Shown: piece after piece, positions 42,580 through 44,879 of the stretch
Layout of the letters: every line of letters starts with the position of its first letter
Numbering within the stretch: the stretch's first letter is position 1
Assembly: GCA_964352715.1 (NCBI GenBank)
Contig: CAYGSU010000030.1
Span: forward strand, 1-44,879
Direction of reading: 5' to 3'
Origin: JAVKBW01 sp964352715
GTDB lineage: Bacteria; Pseudomonadota; Alphaproteobacteria; UBA8366; Aestuariispiraceae
Length of the DNA stretch: 44,879 bases
Notes under the pieces: model-generated
The model's database searches: none
What the model was told of the DNA's origin: nothing
Seen by the model: the letters and a program-made list of their open reading frames with translations, nothing else
Position numbers and translations under genes: made by a program

Positions 42580-42786
42580 TTGGTATCAACAATTCTAAGC
42601 GCAACACCCCACAAAACGGCAGCGCCGTCGCACAAGACAGCACGCGCCTGTCTGCGATGCCAGCAGTCCTTTGAAAGCTCCTGGGCTGGCGAACGCGTGT
42701 GCCCGAAATGCAAGAATACAACGTCCTGGAAAGAAGGCAGCATCAAACGGCACAGTGCGGTCAATCCGCAGCGAAACGGGCACTGA
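42580..42786 (+). CDS. Small zinc-ribbon protein, TTG start
   Basis: A 68-residue protein with a C-x2-C-x13-C-x2-C zinc ribbon: CLRCQQSF, then SSWAGERVCPKCK, followed by a basic tail. The frame is open far upstream, but that part overlaps the preceding gene in another frame. The start is set at TTG 42580, with AGGAAGGG about ten bases before. Similar small CLRC/WAGER/CPKC proteins occur in alphaproteobacteria; function unknown, possibly RNA or DNA binding. Confidence 0.65.
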   Translation: MVSTILSATPHKTAAPSHKTARACLRCQQSFESSWAGERVCPKCKNTTSWKEGSIKRHSAVNPQRNGH

Positions 42787-42811
42787 CCCTAACGCGCCGG
42801 CCGGTCAACCG

Positions 42812-43258
42812 TCAGGCCAGAGCAATCATCGCGACAATCCGTTCGCGCTCCTGCCGCGAGGCGGATTCGACCATATACACCATGATATCGCGTGCCGACA
42901 TGACTCCGATGACGGTGTCGCCATCCAGAATTGGCAGGTGACGACACTTCTTTTCCGTCATGATCTTCAACGCCTGGTCGATACTGACTTTCCTGTCGCA
43001 CATGACCGGATCGGGCGTCATTACTTCGGTCACCGGAAGTGCGAGAGCCTCAGCATCCGATGCTCCGAGCACACGAATGATATCGCGTTCCGAGAGAATC
43101 CCGACAGGCCGGCTGGTCTCTTCATCGACGATCAGAACCGCGCCGATTTTCCTGTTGGAAAGAACGGCGACAGCGTCCCTCACGGTTTGTGTCGGCAGCA
43201 GAGTTTCAGCACCTGTTCCGTCATGATCCGTCTTATCGAGGATCGAACCTACTGTCAT
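42812..43258 (-). CDS. Tandem CBS-domain protein
   Basis: A 148-residue protein made of two CBS domains (about residues 9-66 and 76-133). These form a Bateman module that binds adenine nucleotides. GILSERDIIRVLG and the EVMTPDPVMCDRKVSIDQAL region (read EVMTPDPVMC then KVSIDQAL) are typical, as is the GVMSARDIM repeat. No attached enzyme domain, so it is a stand-alone regulator of an unknown partner. Its start follows the upstream small gene by only three bases. Confidence 0.92.
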   Translation of the reverse strand: MTVGSILDKTDHDGTGAETLLPTQTVRDAVAVLSNRKIGAVLIVDEETSRPVGILSERDIIRVLGASDAEALALPVTEVMTPDPVMCDRKVSIDQALKIMTEKKCRHLPILDGDTVIGVMSARDIMVYMVESASRQERERIVAMIALA

Positions 43259-43261
43259 AAT

Positions 43262-43564
43262 CTACATCTCCCATCCACTGGGTGTATCGGTGCGTCGCCC
43301 CCGCCGGACAACCGCTTCGGCTGGATCCATCGGCTTCTGGGTTCCTAAGGTACGGTTACCCGCCCTACGCCGGGCAAGCACATATTCGAGCTTTTTGACC
43401 GCCTCCCGCGCCAGCGTGCTGCCTGGAGTCTTTGGATCGCCGACGATGGATACTTCCTCGTAACTTACAGGATCCACGGCCATAACCTTTATATAGGCGC
43501 CAACACGCACGAATTCTATCAGCGCGCCCTGCGGTAATGTTTCGGATCGATATTTGTAGCTCAT
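43262..43564 (-). CDS. Conserved hypothetical protein, DUF6898-like
   Basis: A 100-residue soluble protein. The body IEFVRVGAYIKVMAVDP, EVSIVGDPKT and KKLEYVLARR resembles a small alphaproteobacterial family that I believe is DUF6898; this name is from memory and uncertain. The C-terminal 30 residues are basic and probably disordered. It precedes the CBS-domain gene by three bases, so the two are very likely cotranscribed. Confidence 0.65.
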   Translation of the reverse strand: MSYKYRSETLPQGALIEFVRVGAYIKVMAVDPVSYEEVSIVGDPKTPGSTLAREAVKKLEYVLARRRAGNRTLGTQKPMDPAEAVVRRGRRTDTPSGWEM

Positions 43565-43596
43565 TCGTGCAAACCATGGTTCCGAATGAAGATCGT

Positions 43597-43617
43597 ATGA
43601 ATGTTACAAAAATTCAT
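43597..43617. promoter_or_regulatory. Inverted repeat between the DUF6898-like gene and gcdH
   Basis: ATGAAT, nine bases and ATTCAT form perfect 6-bp arms in the 161-base divergent spacer, 33 bases from the DUF6898-like start. It may be an operator; AT-rich arms of this length can arise by chance. Confidence 0.25.
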
Positions 43618-43725
43618 CGACTTAAAGGACAGTTTAACGTAATCACCATGCCATCCAAATGCCGAATGCCATAGCAAAACCGTCGTGACGGGCTATATAT
43701 TCAGGCAAACCAGAGTGAGGACGAC

Positions 43726-44879
<1,154 letters not shown>

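Overview
The window looks like chromosomal DNA of a free-living, probably marine, alphaproteobacterium, most like the Rhodospirillales and relatives. This is inferred from gene order and gene families, not from a database search. The order rpmF-plsX-fabH-ihfA-merR, the run rpiB-glyA-nrdR-ribD-ribE-ribH-nusB-thiL, a MucR/Ros regulator, a CBP3-type cytochrome bc1 chaperone and a proton pyrophosphatase are all typical of that class. GC is fairly high in genes and drops in several intergenic regions. Both ends cut genes: hutH on the left and a glutaryl-CoA dehydrogenase gene on the right. One run of 100 Ns (11044-11143) interrupts a gene, and the sequence shows that this gap is almost certainly artificial.

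Region 1-16558 is accessory and catabolic. It holds the end of hutH, a class C beta-lactamase-fold hydrolase, a BCCT transporter co-directional with a PotD-like binding protein, and a MocD/MocE-like membrane oxygenase plus Rieske ferredoxin facing a LysR regulator. Next comes a methylated-amine module: tdm (trimethylamine N-oxide demethylase, DUF1989 fused to a GcvT-like folate domain) behind a small cupin gene, diverging from tmm (trimethylamine monooxygenase), which is followed by a GntR/FCD regulator. Together Tmm and Tdm would turn trimethylamine into TMAO and then into dimethylamine plus formaldehyde, the latter delivered to tetrahydrofolate. A leaderless periplasmic-binding-fold protein and a class I glutamine amidotransferase follow.

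Region 16533-28831 is a conserved backbone (merR, ihfA, fabH, plsX, rpmF, yceD/DUF177, CBP3-like chaperone, omlA/bamE, hppA) interrupted by a TauD-family dioxygenase, a TTC38-like TPR protein with a divergent TetR regulator, and an orphan PAS histidine kinase.

Region 29022-34898 looks like an accessory block between hppA and thiL: an MFS transporter, an orphan FliL-like protein, a phospholipase D-fold protein, a VPLPA-type exosortase substrate, an Lrp regulator and two tandem DUF805 membrane proteins.

Region 34913-41097 is the riboflavin, thiamine and one-carbon run (thiL, nusB, ribH, ribE, ribD, nrdR, glyA, rpiB), all on the minus strand with short gaps or overlaps. After an AT-rich spacer come mucR, two small conserved hypothetical genes (one a zinc ribbon with a TTG start), a CBS-domain/small-protein pair, and the truncated glutaryl-CoA dehydrogenase gene.

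The best candidate for something little described is the divergent cupin-tdm / tmm-gntR module, with phased operator-like repeats in its shared 410-base control region. No RNA genes, CRISPR arrays, insertion sequences or phage genes were seen.
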